In this document: positions 26,135 through 34,119 of the stretch, one piece after another
How positions within the stretch are numbered: the first letter of the stretch is position 1
How the letters are laid out: every line of letters starts with the position of its first letter
Source: Arthrobacter sp. AK04
GTDB lineage: Bacteria; Actinomycetota; Actinomycetes; Actinomycetales; Micrococcaceae
Assembly (NCBI RefSeq): GCF_021129155.1
Contig: NZ_JAJOMC010000015.1
Coordinates: 19,501-83,500 of the forward strand
Direction: 5' to 3'
DNA length: 64,000 nt
Translations under genes and position numbers: made by a program
The notes under the pieces: generated by a model
The model's input: the letters and a program-made list of their open reading frames with translations, nothing else
The model's database searches: none
What the model was told of the DNA's origin: nothing

Positions 26135-27285
26135 CAGGGCCGCAGAACAGACTCACCCTCGGCGTCCTGGCATCAACAAAGAAGCCCGATGAGCGCCGGC
26201 TCCCCATCCACCCGCTGCATTTCGAGCGCATCGCGCCCGAAATCCGCGAGCACATCATCCTCGAAACCGGCTACGGCGAGCGGCTGGGCGTCTCGGACGA
26301 ACACCTCTCCCCCTTGGTGGGCAGGATGGCCGGCAGGGAGGCGCTGCTGGCGGAGGCCGACGTCGTCCTCCTGCCCAAGCCGCAGCCGGAAGACCTTTCC
26401 GACATGCGGGACGGCCAGGTCCTCTGGGGCTGGCCGCACTGTGTCCAGGACCGCGCCATCACCCAGCTGGCCATCGACAAAAAGCTGACGCTGATCGCCT
26501 TTGAGGCCATGAACCACTGGGCCAGCGATGGCGGCTTCGGCCTGCACGTGTTCCACAAGAACAACGAACTCGCGGGGTACTGCTCCGTGCTGCATGCCCT
26601 CGCGCTGACCGGGTCCACCGGCGACTACGGCCGGAGGCTCAGCGCCACGGTCATCGGCTTCGGCGCAACAGCCCGGGGCGCCGTCACTGCCCTGAACGCC
26701 CACGGGATCCACGACGTCCAGGTGCTGACCAACCGTGGCGTGGCCGCCGTCGGCGCGCCCATCCACTCGGTGAACATCGTCCAGTTTGACCACGACGACG
26801 AAGCCCCCTTCCTGAGCCAGGTCATCAGCGAGCGCGGCCGGGTACCGCTGGCACCGTTCCTGGCCGAGAGCGACATCGTGGTCAACTGCACCCTGCAGGA
26901 CCCCAACAACCCGCTGACGTACCTTCGGACGGAGGACCTGGCGGCATTCAGTCCCGGGAGCCTCATTGTGGATGTTTCATGCGATGAAGGCATGGGCTTC
27001 AGCTGGGCCCGGTCCACCACCTTCGCCGATCCCATGTTCACGGTGGGTGACCACATCAACTACTACGCCGTGGACCACAGCCCGTCCTACCTCTGGAACT
27101 CCGCCAGCTGGGAAATCAGCCAGGCCCTGCTGCCGTTCCTGGAAACCGTGGTCAGCGGCCCCGGGGCGTGGGAAGGCAACGACACCATCTCCCGTGCCAT
27201 CGAGATCCGCGACGGCGTCATCCGCAACAGGGATGTCCTGGAATTCCAGAAGCGCGAAGAGGCATACCCGCACCTCGCACTGTAG
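26131..27285 (+). CDS. N5-(carboxyethyl)ornithine synthase-like enzyme
   Basis: A 384-residue protein of the alanine dehydrogenase/PNT superfamily, closest in pattern to N5-(L-1-carboxyethyl)-L-ornithine synthase, which joins pyruvate and ornithine with NADPH. The N-terminal domain has KKPDERRLPIHP and VVLLPKPQPEDL; the nucleotide fold has TVIGFGATARGAVTALNAHG near residue 175; DVSCDEGMGFSWARSTTF and VDHSPSYLWNSASWEIS are family-specific. Saccharopine or alanine dehydrogenase activity is the alternative. It starts at GTG 26131 inside the preceding stop and converges with the MFS gene. Confidence 0.82.
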   Translation: MTGPQNRLTLGVLASTKKPDERRLPIHPLHFERIAPEIREHIILETGYGERLGVSDEHLSPLVGRMAGREALLAEADVVLLPKPQPEDLSDMRDGQVLWGWPHCVQDRAITQLAIDKKLTLIAFEAMNHWASDGGFGLHVFHKNNELAGYCSVLHALALTGSTGDYGRRLSATVIGFGATARGAVTALNAHGIHDVQVLTNRGVAAVGAPIHSVNIVQFDHDDEAPFLSQVISERGRVPLAPFLAESDIVVNCTLQDPNNPLTYLRTEDLAAFSPGSLIVDVSCDEGMGFSWARSTTFADPMFTVGDHINYYAVDHSPSYLWNSASWEISQALLPFLETVVSGPGAWEGNDTISRAIEIRDGVIRNRDVLEFQKREEAYPHLAL

Positions 27286-27291
27286 TCCTAC

Positions 27292-28671
27292 TTAAGCGGC
27301 GGCCCGCCGGACAATCCGCACGGGCTGCCGCCGGTCCTTGAAGTCCACCCTCAGCAACAGCGAACCCTTGCGCGCCAGGATCACCGCGACGGTCAGCGCC
27401 GCGAGGGCGGGCACGCCGCCGGACACCAGCAGTGCCACATGCGGGTCGGCGTGCTCGGCGATCCAGCCCAGCATGGGCCCGCCGATTGCCTGGCCGCCGA
27501 TCAGGACCATGATGTACAGGCTCATGACCCGGCCCCTGATCCCCATGTTGGAGCTGATTTGGACCAGCTGGTTGGACCCGGTGAGGAACATCAGGCACCA
27601 GAACCCCGAGAGCACCATCACCGCGCCGAACACCGGCATGGATGGTGCCAGCGCGGCCAGGCACAGCATGGCCCCGTACATTCCCGCGCAGAACACCACC
27701 GAGCGCAGGCGGAGCCGGCGGCGCCGGGTGGACGCCACCGCGCCGGCCAGCGCGCCAAGCGCCACCAGGGCGTTCAGGAGCCCGTAACCGGCGGCACCCG
27801 CATTGAAAACGTTGTCCGCGAAGGCGGCGAGCACCACGGGCAGGCTCATGGCGAAAACCGCGATGAAGCCTGCCATCAGCCAGGGCCAGTAGATGGTGGG
27901 CTTGCCCAGCGCGTAACGTAGCCCCTCGCGCAGCATCCCCTTGGCCTTCGGGGCGGGCTCGCTCACGAACAACTGGTCTTTGCGCAAAAGAAGCAGCATG
28001 GCCACGGTGGAACAGCACGCGAGCGCGTTGCCGGCGAAGGCCCACCCCGCTCCCACGGCAGTAAGCATCCATCCGGCCAGGGCCGGACCGAGGAGGCCGC
28101 CCAGCTGGAAGGTTGTGGAGTTGACGCTGATCGCGTTGCGCAGGTATTTGGGCCCAACGAGTTCATTGACGAATACCTGCCGGGCCGGCTGGTCAAGGAC
28201 CGTCACCAGGCCAAGCACCAGCGCGATGACGTAGACATGCCACACCTGAACGGCCCCGGTCAGCGCGAGGACCGCGAGCGCGGCCGCCAGGACCGCCGCC
28301 ATGCCCTGGCAAAGAATCAGGATCTTCCGCTTGGCGAACCTGTCGGCGATCATCCCGCCCCACGGCCCCAGGAGCAGGGATGGCAGGAACTGCAGTGCCA
28401 CGGTGATGCCCACGGCGGTGACGGAACCGGACAGTTCCAGCACCATCCAGTCCTGGGCGATCCGCTGCATCCAGATGGCCACGACGGCGATGAAGTGGCC
28501 TGCTGCGAAAATACGGAAGTTGGGAACGCGCAGGGAGATGAAGGTGTGCTTCCAGGGCAGGCGTTCGCTGACGACGGCGAGCGGCTGGGTCTGGTGGTCC
28601 GGGGGCGCCGGGTTGGCGGTATCGATGATGGGCTGGGTGACGGTTGCCGATGACGGCGGTGGGGGTGCCAC
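27292..28671 (-). CDS. MFS transporter (MFS_3/EntS-like exporter)
   Basis: A 459-residue protein with 12 helices. The conserved stretches QRIAQDWMVLELSGSVTAVGITVALQ, WGGMIADRFAKRKIL and DQPARQVFVNELVGP are typical of the group that includes siderophore exporters such as EntS. The N-terminal 40 residues are a polar, Pro- and Thr-rich tail. It starts with GTG at 28671 behind GAGGA. The substrate is unknown; the divergent LysR gene is its probable regulator. Confidence 0.85.
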   Translation of the reverse strand: MAPPPPSSATVTQPIIDTANPAPPDHQTQPLAVVSERLPWKHTFISLRVPNFRIFAAGHFIAVVAIWMQRIAQDWMVLELSGSVTAVGITVALQFLPSLLLGPWGGMIADRFAKRKILILCQGMAAVLAAALAVLALTGAVQVWHVYVIALVLGLVTVLDQPARQVFVNELVGPKYLRNAISVNSTTFQLGGLLGPALAGWMLTAVGAGWAFAGNALACCSTVAMLLLLRKDQLFVSEPAPKAKGMLREGLRYALGKPTIYWPWLMAGFIAVFAMSLPVVLAAFADNVFNAGAAGYGLLNALVALGALAGAVASTRRRRLRLRSVVFCAGMYGAMLCLAALAPSMPVFGAVMVLSGFWCLMFLTGSNQLVQISSNMGIRGRVMSLYIMVLIGGQAIGGPMLGWIAEHADPHVALLVSGGVPALAALTVAVILARKGSLLLRVDFKDRRQPVRIVRRAAA

Positions 28672-28761
28672 AGGTGTGTCCTCAAGTGCGTGCGGTCCGG
28701 GATGCCCTTAACGCTAGGCTGGGACTCGGAATTATGGAGGCGTATCGTCCCTATAACTCGT

Positions 28762-28776
28762 ATTGCAAACCGCAAT
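28762..28776. promoter_or_regulatory. LysR-type T-N11-A box between divergent MFS and lysR genes
   Basis: ATTGC-AAACC-GCAAT is a perfect 5-bp-arm inverted repeat fitting the classic T-N11-A LysR site. It lies 38 bp before the LysR start chosen here and 86 bp from the MFS start, in the shared promoter region. An ATG at 28775 overlaps it, which argues against using that codon as the start. Confidence 0.6.
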
Positions 28777-28813
28777 GTCCTCGTTGTCCGCACCGATGCC
28801 CCCGGAGTCCATT

Positions 28814-29668
28814 GTGTTCGAACCGGCCCAGCTGCGCTCTTTCCTTGCCGTCGCAGAAACTCTGAGCTTCACCAAGGCAGCCGAGCGGCTGGGCCTGGCC
28901 CAGCCGACGGTCAGCCAGCACGTCCGCAAGCTGGAGGCTGCTGCCAAGAGGGTCCTGGTCAGCCGTGATACCCGGGATGTCAGGCTCACGGACAACGGGG
29001 ACGCCATGGCAGGCTTCGCCCGGAACATCCTGGCAGCCCACGACTCAGCCTCCCGCTACTTTTCCGGCTCCGCCATGCGCGGACGGCTGCGCTTCGGCAC
29101 CGCTGATGACCTCGCCATCACCGGCCTGCCGCGGATCCTGCGCGAGTTCCGGCAGATCTATCCGCAGATCAACCTGGAGCTGACGGTGGGCCAAAGCGAC
29201 CAGCTGTACCGGAAGCTCAACGCGGGGCAGCTGGACCTGGTTTTCGTGAAGTGGGTGGCGGGAGCCAAGGACGGAACGGTGGTCCAGCACGATTCCTTTT
29301 CCTGGGTGGGGCTGGAGCAGACCACGCTGGACCCGGCAGCACCGGTCCCGCTCATCGCCTACCCGTCCCCCAGCCTGAGCCGGAAACTGGCCATCGACGC
29401 CCTCGAGTCCCATGGCAGGACCTGGCGGATCACCTGCACCACGCGGCAGATCAGTGGGGTGCTGGCGGCCGTGAGGGCAGGAATCGGCGTGGCTGTCATG
29501 CCGTCGTCGCTCGTTCCCGAGGACCTGAAAATCATCACCCGGCGGTTCGACCTGCCGGCGGTGGGCGACGTGGACTTCACGCTGATCCGCAACCCGCTGG
29601 CTAACGCAGAGGTCATTGATGCGCTGACGCAGTCCATTGTGGGCAGGACAATTAACCGGCAAGCATAA
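28814..29668 (+). CDS. LysR-family transcriptional regulator
   Basis: A 284-residue regulator. The winged helix-turn-helix fills the first 60 residues (FEPAQLRSFLAVAETLSFTKAAERLGLAQ, PTVSQHVRKLE), followed by the periplasmic-binding-like effector domain (LRFGTADDLAITGLPRILREF, INLELTVGQSD, GIGVAVMPSSLVPEDL). GTG at 28814 is preferred: GGAG lies 6-9 nt upstream and the protein then begins just before the HTH. In-frame ATGs at 28775 and 28796 are alternatives. It is divergent from the MFS exporter across a T-N11-A box and probably controls it. The effector is unknown. Confidence 0.88.
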   Translation: MFEPAQLRSFLAVAETLSFTKAAERLGLAQPTVSQHVRKLEAAAKRVLVSRDTRDVRLTDNGDAMAGFARNILAAHDSASRYFSGSAMRGRLRFGTADDLAITGLPRILREFRQIYPQINLELTVGQSDQLYRKLNAGQLDLVFVKWVAGAKDGTVVQHDSFSWVGLEQTTLDPAAPVPLIAYPSPSLSRKLAIDALESHGRTWRITCTTRQISGVLAAVRAGIGVAVMPSSLVPEDLKIITRRFDLPAVGDVDFTLIRNPLANAEVIDALTQSIVGRTINRQA

Positions 29669-29824
29669 CGCCGGCGCCGCCCCTTTGGGCGCAGCCATTC
29701 CCCCGTTTCCATTGATTGCTGAAGGTTGCATCCCCTATGCTGACTTTCTAGGTCAAGCAGCTGGCCGGTTCTCAAGTACGGGGGGCTCCTGCATGCCAGG
29801 AATTCCGCCCGGGACAGGCAGCCA

Positions 29825-30142
29825 ATGACGACAGCCAGGAACACCCATGCCAGTTCGGCCCATGCGCGGCCGCTCAACACTGCGCGGACGCCGGCCACCC
29901 GCCGCTCCAACCTCGGCGCCGGGATCGCAACAACCGATTCCGGCTACGTAGGAAAACCTACCTGCGACACCTGCCGGACGGACGAATTCGTCTATTTGGA
30001 GTCCTACATCCCGCCAACCTACCGGCGTGATGGAACGGTCGCTTCCCTGGGTGAGGTCGCGTACACGTGCACCCGGTGCGAGGAATTCTCCGCCCACAGC
30101 GTTCCAGTGACATGGACGCCGCCCGGGTGGTACCTGGGCTAG
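29825..30142 (+). CDS. small hypothetical protein with a zinc-ribbon-like cysteine pair set
   Basis: A 105-residue protein. The N-terminal 40 residues look disordered (Ala, Thr, Arg). The C-terminal part has CDTC and, about 33 residues later, CTRC, a spacing that fits a zinc ribbon, in the context PTCDTCRTDEFVYLE and VAYTCTRCEEF. No known domain beyond that. The start at 29825 has only a weak site (GGCAG); the neighbouring codons do not offer a better one. It ends before a strong bidirectional terminator. Confidence 0.55.
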   Translation: MTTARNTHASSAHARPLNTARTPATRRSNLGAGIATTDSGYVGKPTCDTCRTDEFVYLESYIPPTYRRDGTVASLGEVAYTCTRCEEFSAHSVPVTWTPPGWYLG

Positions 30143-30190
30143 CTACCGCGAGGTCTCCACCCGCGCAACAGGCGCGGACTCATGACGGCA

Positions 30191-30236
30191 AAGAAGGCCG
30201 GGAGCCACCGTAAGGTGGCCCCCGGCCTTCTTTTTT
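30191..30236. terminator. bidirectional terminator between the zinc-ribbon gene and putA
   Basis: AAGAAGGCCGGGAGCCACC and GGTGGCCCCCGGCCTTCTT form a long stem with a GTAA loop and an internal bulge, followed by TTTTTT on the plus strand and with AAGAA giving a T-rich end on the minus strand. The position between converging genes suits termination from both. Confidence 0.9.
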
Positions 30237-30300
30237 CCCGCGCCAAGTCGCCCGCGGAACGGGCAAACGCCCGCCCGCCAGGGCCAGCGCGCCCGCGGAG

Positions 30301-33300
30301 CTAGATCAACGCATCCGAGAGATGGTTCGGGGTGCCGAAGCGGTGGGCGGTGATGCTGACGGCCTGCTCGTGCAGGAAGGGCAGCAGTTCAACGCGGCCC
30401 GCCTCGGTGACCGGGTGGGCGTAGATTGCCAGGTCAGGACGTCCTCCCGTGGCCTTCGCCAGGGCCGCCGGGGTGCCGCCGATCAGGCGGACGCGGCCAT
30501 TGGACAGCTTGCCCGCCGCCGCGAGCCGGCCCATGGAAGCCAGCCAGTCGGCGTCGGACTCCACCGTCACCTCGATGTCCAGTGCGATCAGTACCGGACG
30601 CAGCTGGGCGGGAAGCTCGACGGCGGTGGACACCGTCAGTTCCGAGCCGGCCAGCACGCCGGCCGCCACAGTCCGCACCAGGTGCGCCAGCGGTGCACCC
30701 TCGGACAGCCGCACCGTCACGGGAAGGCTGCGGTAACGGAAGATGTTGCGTTCCGCGCTGAGTCCGGAGACGTCCCTGGCGGTACCGAATTCATCGGCCC
30801 AGGCCTGCGCGTCGGATGCCAGTGCGCGCCGGACCGACGCGAGGTCTTCAGGTTCCAGCGCGGCTTCGGCTGCATCGATGATGCGGCGGACACCCGGGTT
30901 GGTGATCTCAGCGTTCGCGGCGCTCTTGGCTGGGGTCCAATCGCCCAGGCCGGCCAGGTAGTTGGGTCCGCCGGCCTTGGTGCCTGCGCCAACAGCTGAC
31001 TTCTTCCAGCCGCCGAACGGCTGGCGCTGCACGATAGCGCCGGTGATGCCGCGGTTCACATAGAGGTTTCCGGCCTGGATGGAGTCCAGCCAGGTACCGA
31101 GTTCCTCGGAGTTCAGGGAGTGCAGGCCCGCGGTGAGGCCGTACTCAATCTGGTTCTGGATGGCGATGGCCTCTTCCAGGGTCTCTGCGGTCATCACGCC
31201 CAGGACCGGCCCGAAGAATTCAGTCAGGTGGAAGTAGGAGCCGCGCTTGACGCCGTAGCGCACGCCCGGGCTCCAGAGCCGCCCGGTGTTATCCAGCTTC
31301 TTCGGTTCCACCGCCCAGTTCTCGCCCTCGCCGAGGGTGGTGAGGGCGTTGAGGAGCTTGCCGTTGGCGGGCTCGATGATCGGTCCCATCTGGCTGGTGG
31401 GATCCTCGGGGTAGCCCACCTTCAGGGAGGTGACGGCGTCAATGAGCTGGTTGTGGAAGCGCTTGGACTTGGCTACCGAACCCACCAGGATCACCAGGGA
31501 CGCGGCGGAGCACTTCTGGCCTGCGTGGCCGAACGCGGAGTACGCCACATCCTTGGCTGCCAGGTCCAGGTCCGCGCTGGGAGTGACGATGATGGCGTTC
31601 TTGCCGCTGGTTTCGGCCAACAGTGGCAGGTCCTGGCGGAAGGAGCGGAACAGCTCGGCGGTCTCGTAACCGCCGGTAAGGATGACCCGGTCAACGGCGG
31701 AGTGGCTGATGAGCTGCTTGCCGAGCTCCCGCTCACCCAGTTGCACCATGGTCAGCACGTCGCGGGGCACGCCGGCTTCCCACAGCGCTTCGACCATCAC
31801 GGCGCCGCTGCGGGCGGCCTGCCTGGCAGGCTTGATGACGACGGCGGAGCCGGCGGCGAGTGCCGCGAGGGTGGACCCGGCAGGAATGGCGACCGGGAAG
31901 TTCCATGGCGGAGTGACAACGGTGAGCTTGGCAGGGACGAAGGTGGCGCCGTCGACCTTGTCCAGCTTTCGCGCGGACTCGGCGTAGTAGTGGGCGAAGT
32001 CAACGGCTTCGCTGACCTCGGGGTCGCCCTGGTCGATGGTCTTGCCGGTTTCGCTGGCCATGACCTCGAGCAGGTCGGCACGGCGGGCCTCGAGGACGTC
32101 GCCGGCGCGGTGCAGGATCTCGGCACGCTCGGCACCGGACAGGGCACCCCAGGCCTTGCCCTTTTCGACGGCGGTGCTGATGGCGTCGTTCAGTTTTGCT
32201 TCGTCGTTGATGAAGGCGGCTTTCACGGCGGCGTTGCCCAGGGTGGAGGAGGGGACGCGCTCCAGGATGGCCCGGCCCCAGTCACGGTTGGCAGGGAGGG
32301 ACGGGTCCGTGTCCGGAGTGTCCTTGAACGAATCGTGCGGCAGGGACTGCGGCGGGAGGTTGCGGTTCTGCTGCCGGTTGGGCGCCGGAACGCTGTTGTC
32401 CAGTGCCTCCAATGAGGCAAGGAAACGCTGCTTTTCGCGCTCGAACAACACCTCGTTCTCGCTAAGTTCGAACACGGCGGACATGAAGTTGTCCTGGCTG
32501 GCGCCCTCTTCGAGACGGCGGATCAGGTAGGCGATCGCGACGTCGAACTCGGCAGGGTGCACCACCGGGGTGTAGAGCAGGAGCGAGCCGACGTCCTTCT
32601 TGACCGCTTCGGCCTGGCCCTGCGCCATGCCCAGCAGCATTTCGAATTCCATCCCGGACTCAACGCCGCGCTGCTTGGCCAGGAGCCAGGCAAAGGCGAT
32701 GTCGAACAGGTTGTGGCCGGCAACGCCGATCCGGATGTTCTTGATCCGCTCCGGGTGCAGGGAATAGTTGATGACGCTCTTGTAGCTGGTGTCCGAGTCC
32801 TGCTTGGTTCCCCACGTGGCAAGCGGCCAGTCGTGCAGCGAGGACTCCACCTGCTCCATGGGCAGGTTGGCGCCCTTCACCACGCGGACCTTGATGGCGG
32901 CTCCGCCGCCGGCGCGCCGCTCAGCGGCCCAGTCCTGCAGGCGGATCATGGCTGACAGCGCGTCCGGCAGGTAGGCCTGGAGCACGATGCCGGCTTCAAG
33001 GTTCTTGAACTCGGGCTTGTCCAGGATCCTGGTGAAGACCGCGATGGTCATGTCCAGGTCCTTGTACTCCTCCATGTCCAGGTTGATGAACTTGGCCTTC
33101 GGAAATGAAGCTGCGCGCTCGAACAGCGGGGTGAGCTTCTCGACGACGTGCTCTACGGCTTCGTCGAAGGCCCACGGCGAGTGCGGGGCCACGGTGGAGG
33201 AGACCTTGATGGAGACGTAGTCGACGTCGGGACGCGCCAGCAGCGTGTGCGTGCCTTCGAGCCGGCGTGAGGCCTCGTGCTCCCCCAGGACTGCTTCCCC

Positions 33301-33795
33301 AAGGAGGTTGACGTTCAGCTTGATGCCGTCCTTGCGGATCTTCGCGATGGCGGGGCCCAGCTTGGCGTCGGTGGCGTCAACGATCAGGTGACCCACCATC
33401 TCGCGCAGGACCTTGCGGGCGATGGGGATGACCACCTGCGGCATCATCGGGGCCATGGTCCCGCCCAGCGCCACGGCGCTGCGCATGTACCAGGGCAGGA
33501 AGGTGGGGACTTTGGGGGCCAGCGCGGCGAGGTTGCGGGCGGCAACGTTCAGGTCCTCGGGGCGGACCACGCCGTCCACGAAGCCAACGGTGAATTCCAG
33601 GCCGTTGGGGTCCTTCAGGACTCCGGCCAGCTGCTGGGCGGAAGCATCCACGGGAACCTTGGACGCTTCGGTCAGCCAGTGGCGGACCAGTGCCACCGCT
33701 TCGCTGGCCAATGCCTTGGCCTGGGGCACATCAACGTCGACGGTCCGGGGCGCAGTTCCGGTGGCGGCTGCCGGTTCCATTGCAATGTGGGTCAT
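30301..33795 (-). CDS. putA: bifunctional proline dehydrogenase / glutamate semialdehyde dehydrogenase
   Basis: A 1164-residue enzyme that oxidises proline to glutamate in two steps. The N-terminal half is the FAD-dependent proline dehydrogenase barrel (DYVSIKVSS, INLDMEEYKDLDMT, RVVKGANLPMEQV and the YNSLHPERI-like YSLHPERIKNIRIG). The aldehyde dehydrogenase domain starts near residue 540 and has TPPWNFPVAIPAG and the catalytic Cys762 in AFGHAGQKCSAAS. A further C-terminal domain of about 130 residues follows. No ribbon-helix-helix DNA-binding domain is present, so it does not regulate itself as E. coli PutA does. The ATG at 33795 is preferred over the longer frame, which would run through the promoter repeat at 33874-33905. 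Confidence 0.93.
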   Translation of the reverse strand: MTHIAMEPAAATGTAPRTVDVDVPQAKALASEAVALVRHWLTEASKVPVDASAQQLAGVLKDPNGLEFTVGFVDGVVRPEDLNVAARNLAALAPKVPTFLPWYMRSAVALGGTMAPMMPQVVIPIARKVLREMVGHLIVDATDAKLGPAIAKIRKDGIKLNVNLLGEAVLGEHEASRRLEGTHTLLARPDVDYVSIKVSSTVAPHSPWAFDEAVEHVVEKLTPLFERAASFPKAKFINLDMEEYKDLDMTIAVFTRILDKPEFKNLEAGIVLQAYLPDALSAMIRLQDWAAERRAGGGAAIKVRVVKGANLPMEQVESSLHDWPLATWGTKQDSDTSYKSVINYSLHPERIKNIRIGVAGHNLFDIAFAWLLAKQRGVESGMEFEMLLGMAQGQAEAVKKDVGSLLLYTPVVHPAEFDVAIAYLIRRLEEGASQDNFMSAVFELSENEVLFEREKQRFLASLEALDNSVPAPNRQQNRNLPPQSLPHDSFKDTPDTDPSLPANRDWGRAILERVPSSTLGNAAVKAAFINDEAKLNDAISTAVEKGKAWGALSGAERAEILHRAGDVLEARRADLLEVMASETGKTIDQGDPEVSEAVDFAHYYAESARKLDKVDGATFVPAKLTVVTPPWNFPVAIPAGSTLAALAAGSAVVIKPARQAARSGAVMVEALWEAGVPRDVLTMVQLGERELGKQLISHSAVDRVILTGGYETAELFRSFRQDLPLLAETSGKNAIIVTPSADLDLAAKDVAYSAFGHAGQKCSAASLVILVGSVAKSKRFHNQLIDAVTSLKVGYPEDPTSQMGPIIEPANGKLLNALTTLGEGENWAVEPKKLDNTGRLWSPGVRYGVKRGSYFHLTEFFGPVLGVMTAETLEEAIAIQNQIEYGLTAGLHSLNSEELGTWLDSIQAGNLYVNRGITGAIVQRQPFGGWKKSAVGAGTKAGGPNYLAGLGDWTPAKSAANAEITNPGVRRIIDAAEAALEPEDLASVRRALASDAQAWADEFGTARDVSGLSAERNIFRYRSLPVTVRLSEGAPLAHLVRTVAAGVLAGSELTVSTAVELPAQLRPVLIALDIEVTVESDADWLASMGRLAAAGKLSNGRVRLIGGTPAALAKATGGRPDLAIYAHPVTEAGRVELLPFLHEQAVSITAHRFGTPNHLSDALI

Positions 33796-33873
33796 GGCGT
33801 TTCTCGTTCTTTCCTGGGGTTTCAAGGAGGTCTTATCCACCAGTATGAGCTTCCACTCACATAAGATAAAGCG

Positions 33874-33905
33874 ATCTTTTCTAAGCAATACAGGTTAGAA
33901 AAGAT
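33874..33905. promoter_or_regulatory. 11-bp-arm inverted repeat in the putA promoter
   Basis: ATCTTTTCTAA (33874-33884) and TTAGAAAAGAT (33895-33905) are perfect arms around a 10-bp spacer, 80-110 bp before the putA start. The AAGATAAAG next to it gives a minus-strand TTATCT -10-like box. The CTAA-N10-TTAG core recurs at 35700-35717 between the permease and LysR genes, so the LysR protein is the likely binder. Confidence 0.7.
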
Positions 33906-33942
33906 GAAGCTTTGCCCCCCTGCCCCGTGCCCCTCCACACCA

Positions 33943-34107
33943 ACGCTCTCGCACTTAATGCCGCAAATTTCCGGACGCTCTCCCACTTGATGCGGGAAAA
34001 ACGGAAACGCTCTATCACCCTCCCGAGGAAGGTGATAGAGCGTTCGGGGTAAAGCGACATTAGGTGATAGAGCGTCCGGGTTTAAGCAGCATCAAGTGAG
34101 AGAGCGT
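33943..34107. repeat. array A: six 32-bp-phased repeat units, three in each orientation
   Basis: This is most of the 324-bp gap between putA and the permease, the rest being the putA promoter. Units with the core ACGCTCTCnCACTTGATGC start at 33943, 33975 and 34007, exactly 32 bp apart. Their reverse complements (core ending GAGAGAGCGT) end at 34043, 34075 and 34107, again 32 bp apart. All pairs are symmetric about position 34025, where ATCACCctcccgaggaaGGTGAT forms the centre. Cores are conserved, the 12-14 bp between them vary. There is no open frame. A related array is at 63688-63943. Confidence 0.85.
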
Positions 34108-34119
34108 CCCGGGGGCGGG

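Noticed and set aside
31120..32415. Plus-strand open frame of 431 codons inside putA.
   Set aside because: It lies fully within the aldehyde dehydrogenase coding region on the other strand and has no recognisable protein pattern.
33943..34107. Possible CRISPR array (regular 32-bp spacing).
   Set aside because: Units reverse orientation in the middle, the conserved core is most of the unit, spacers are only 12-14 bp, and no cas genes are in the window.
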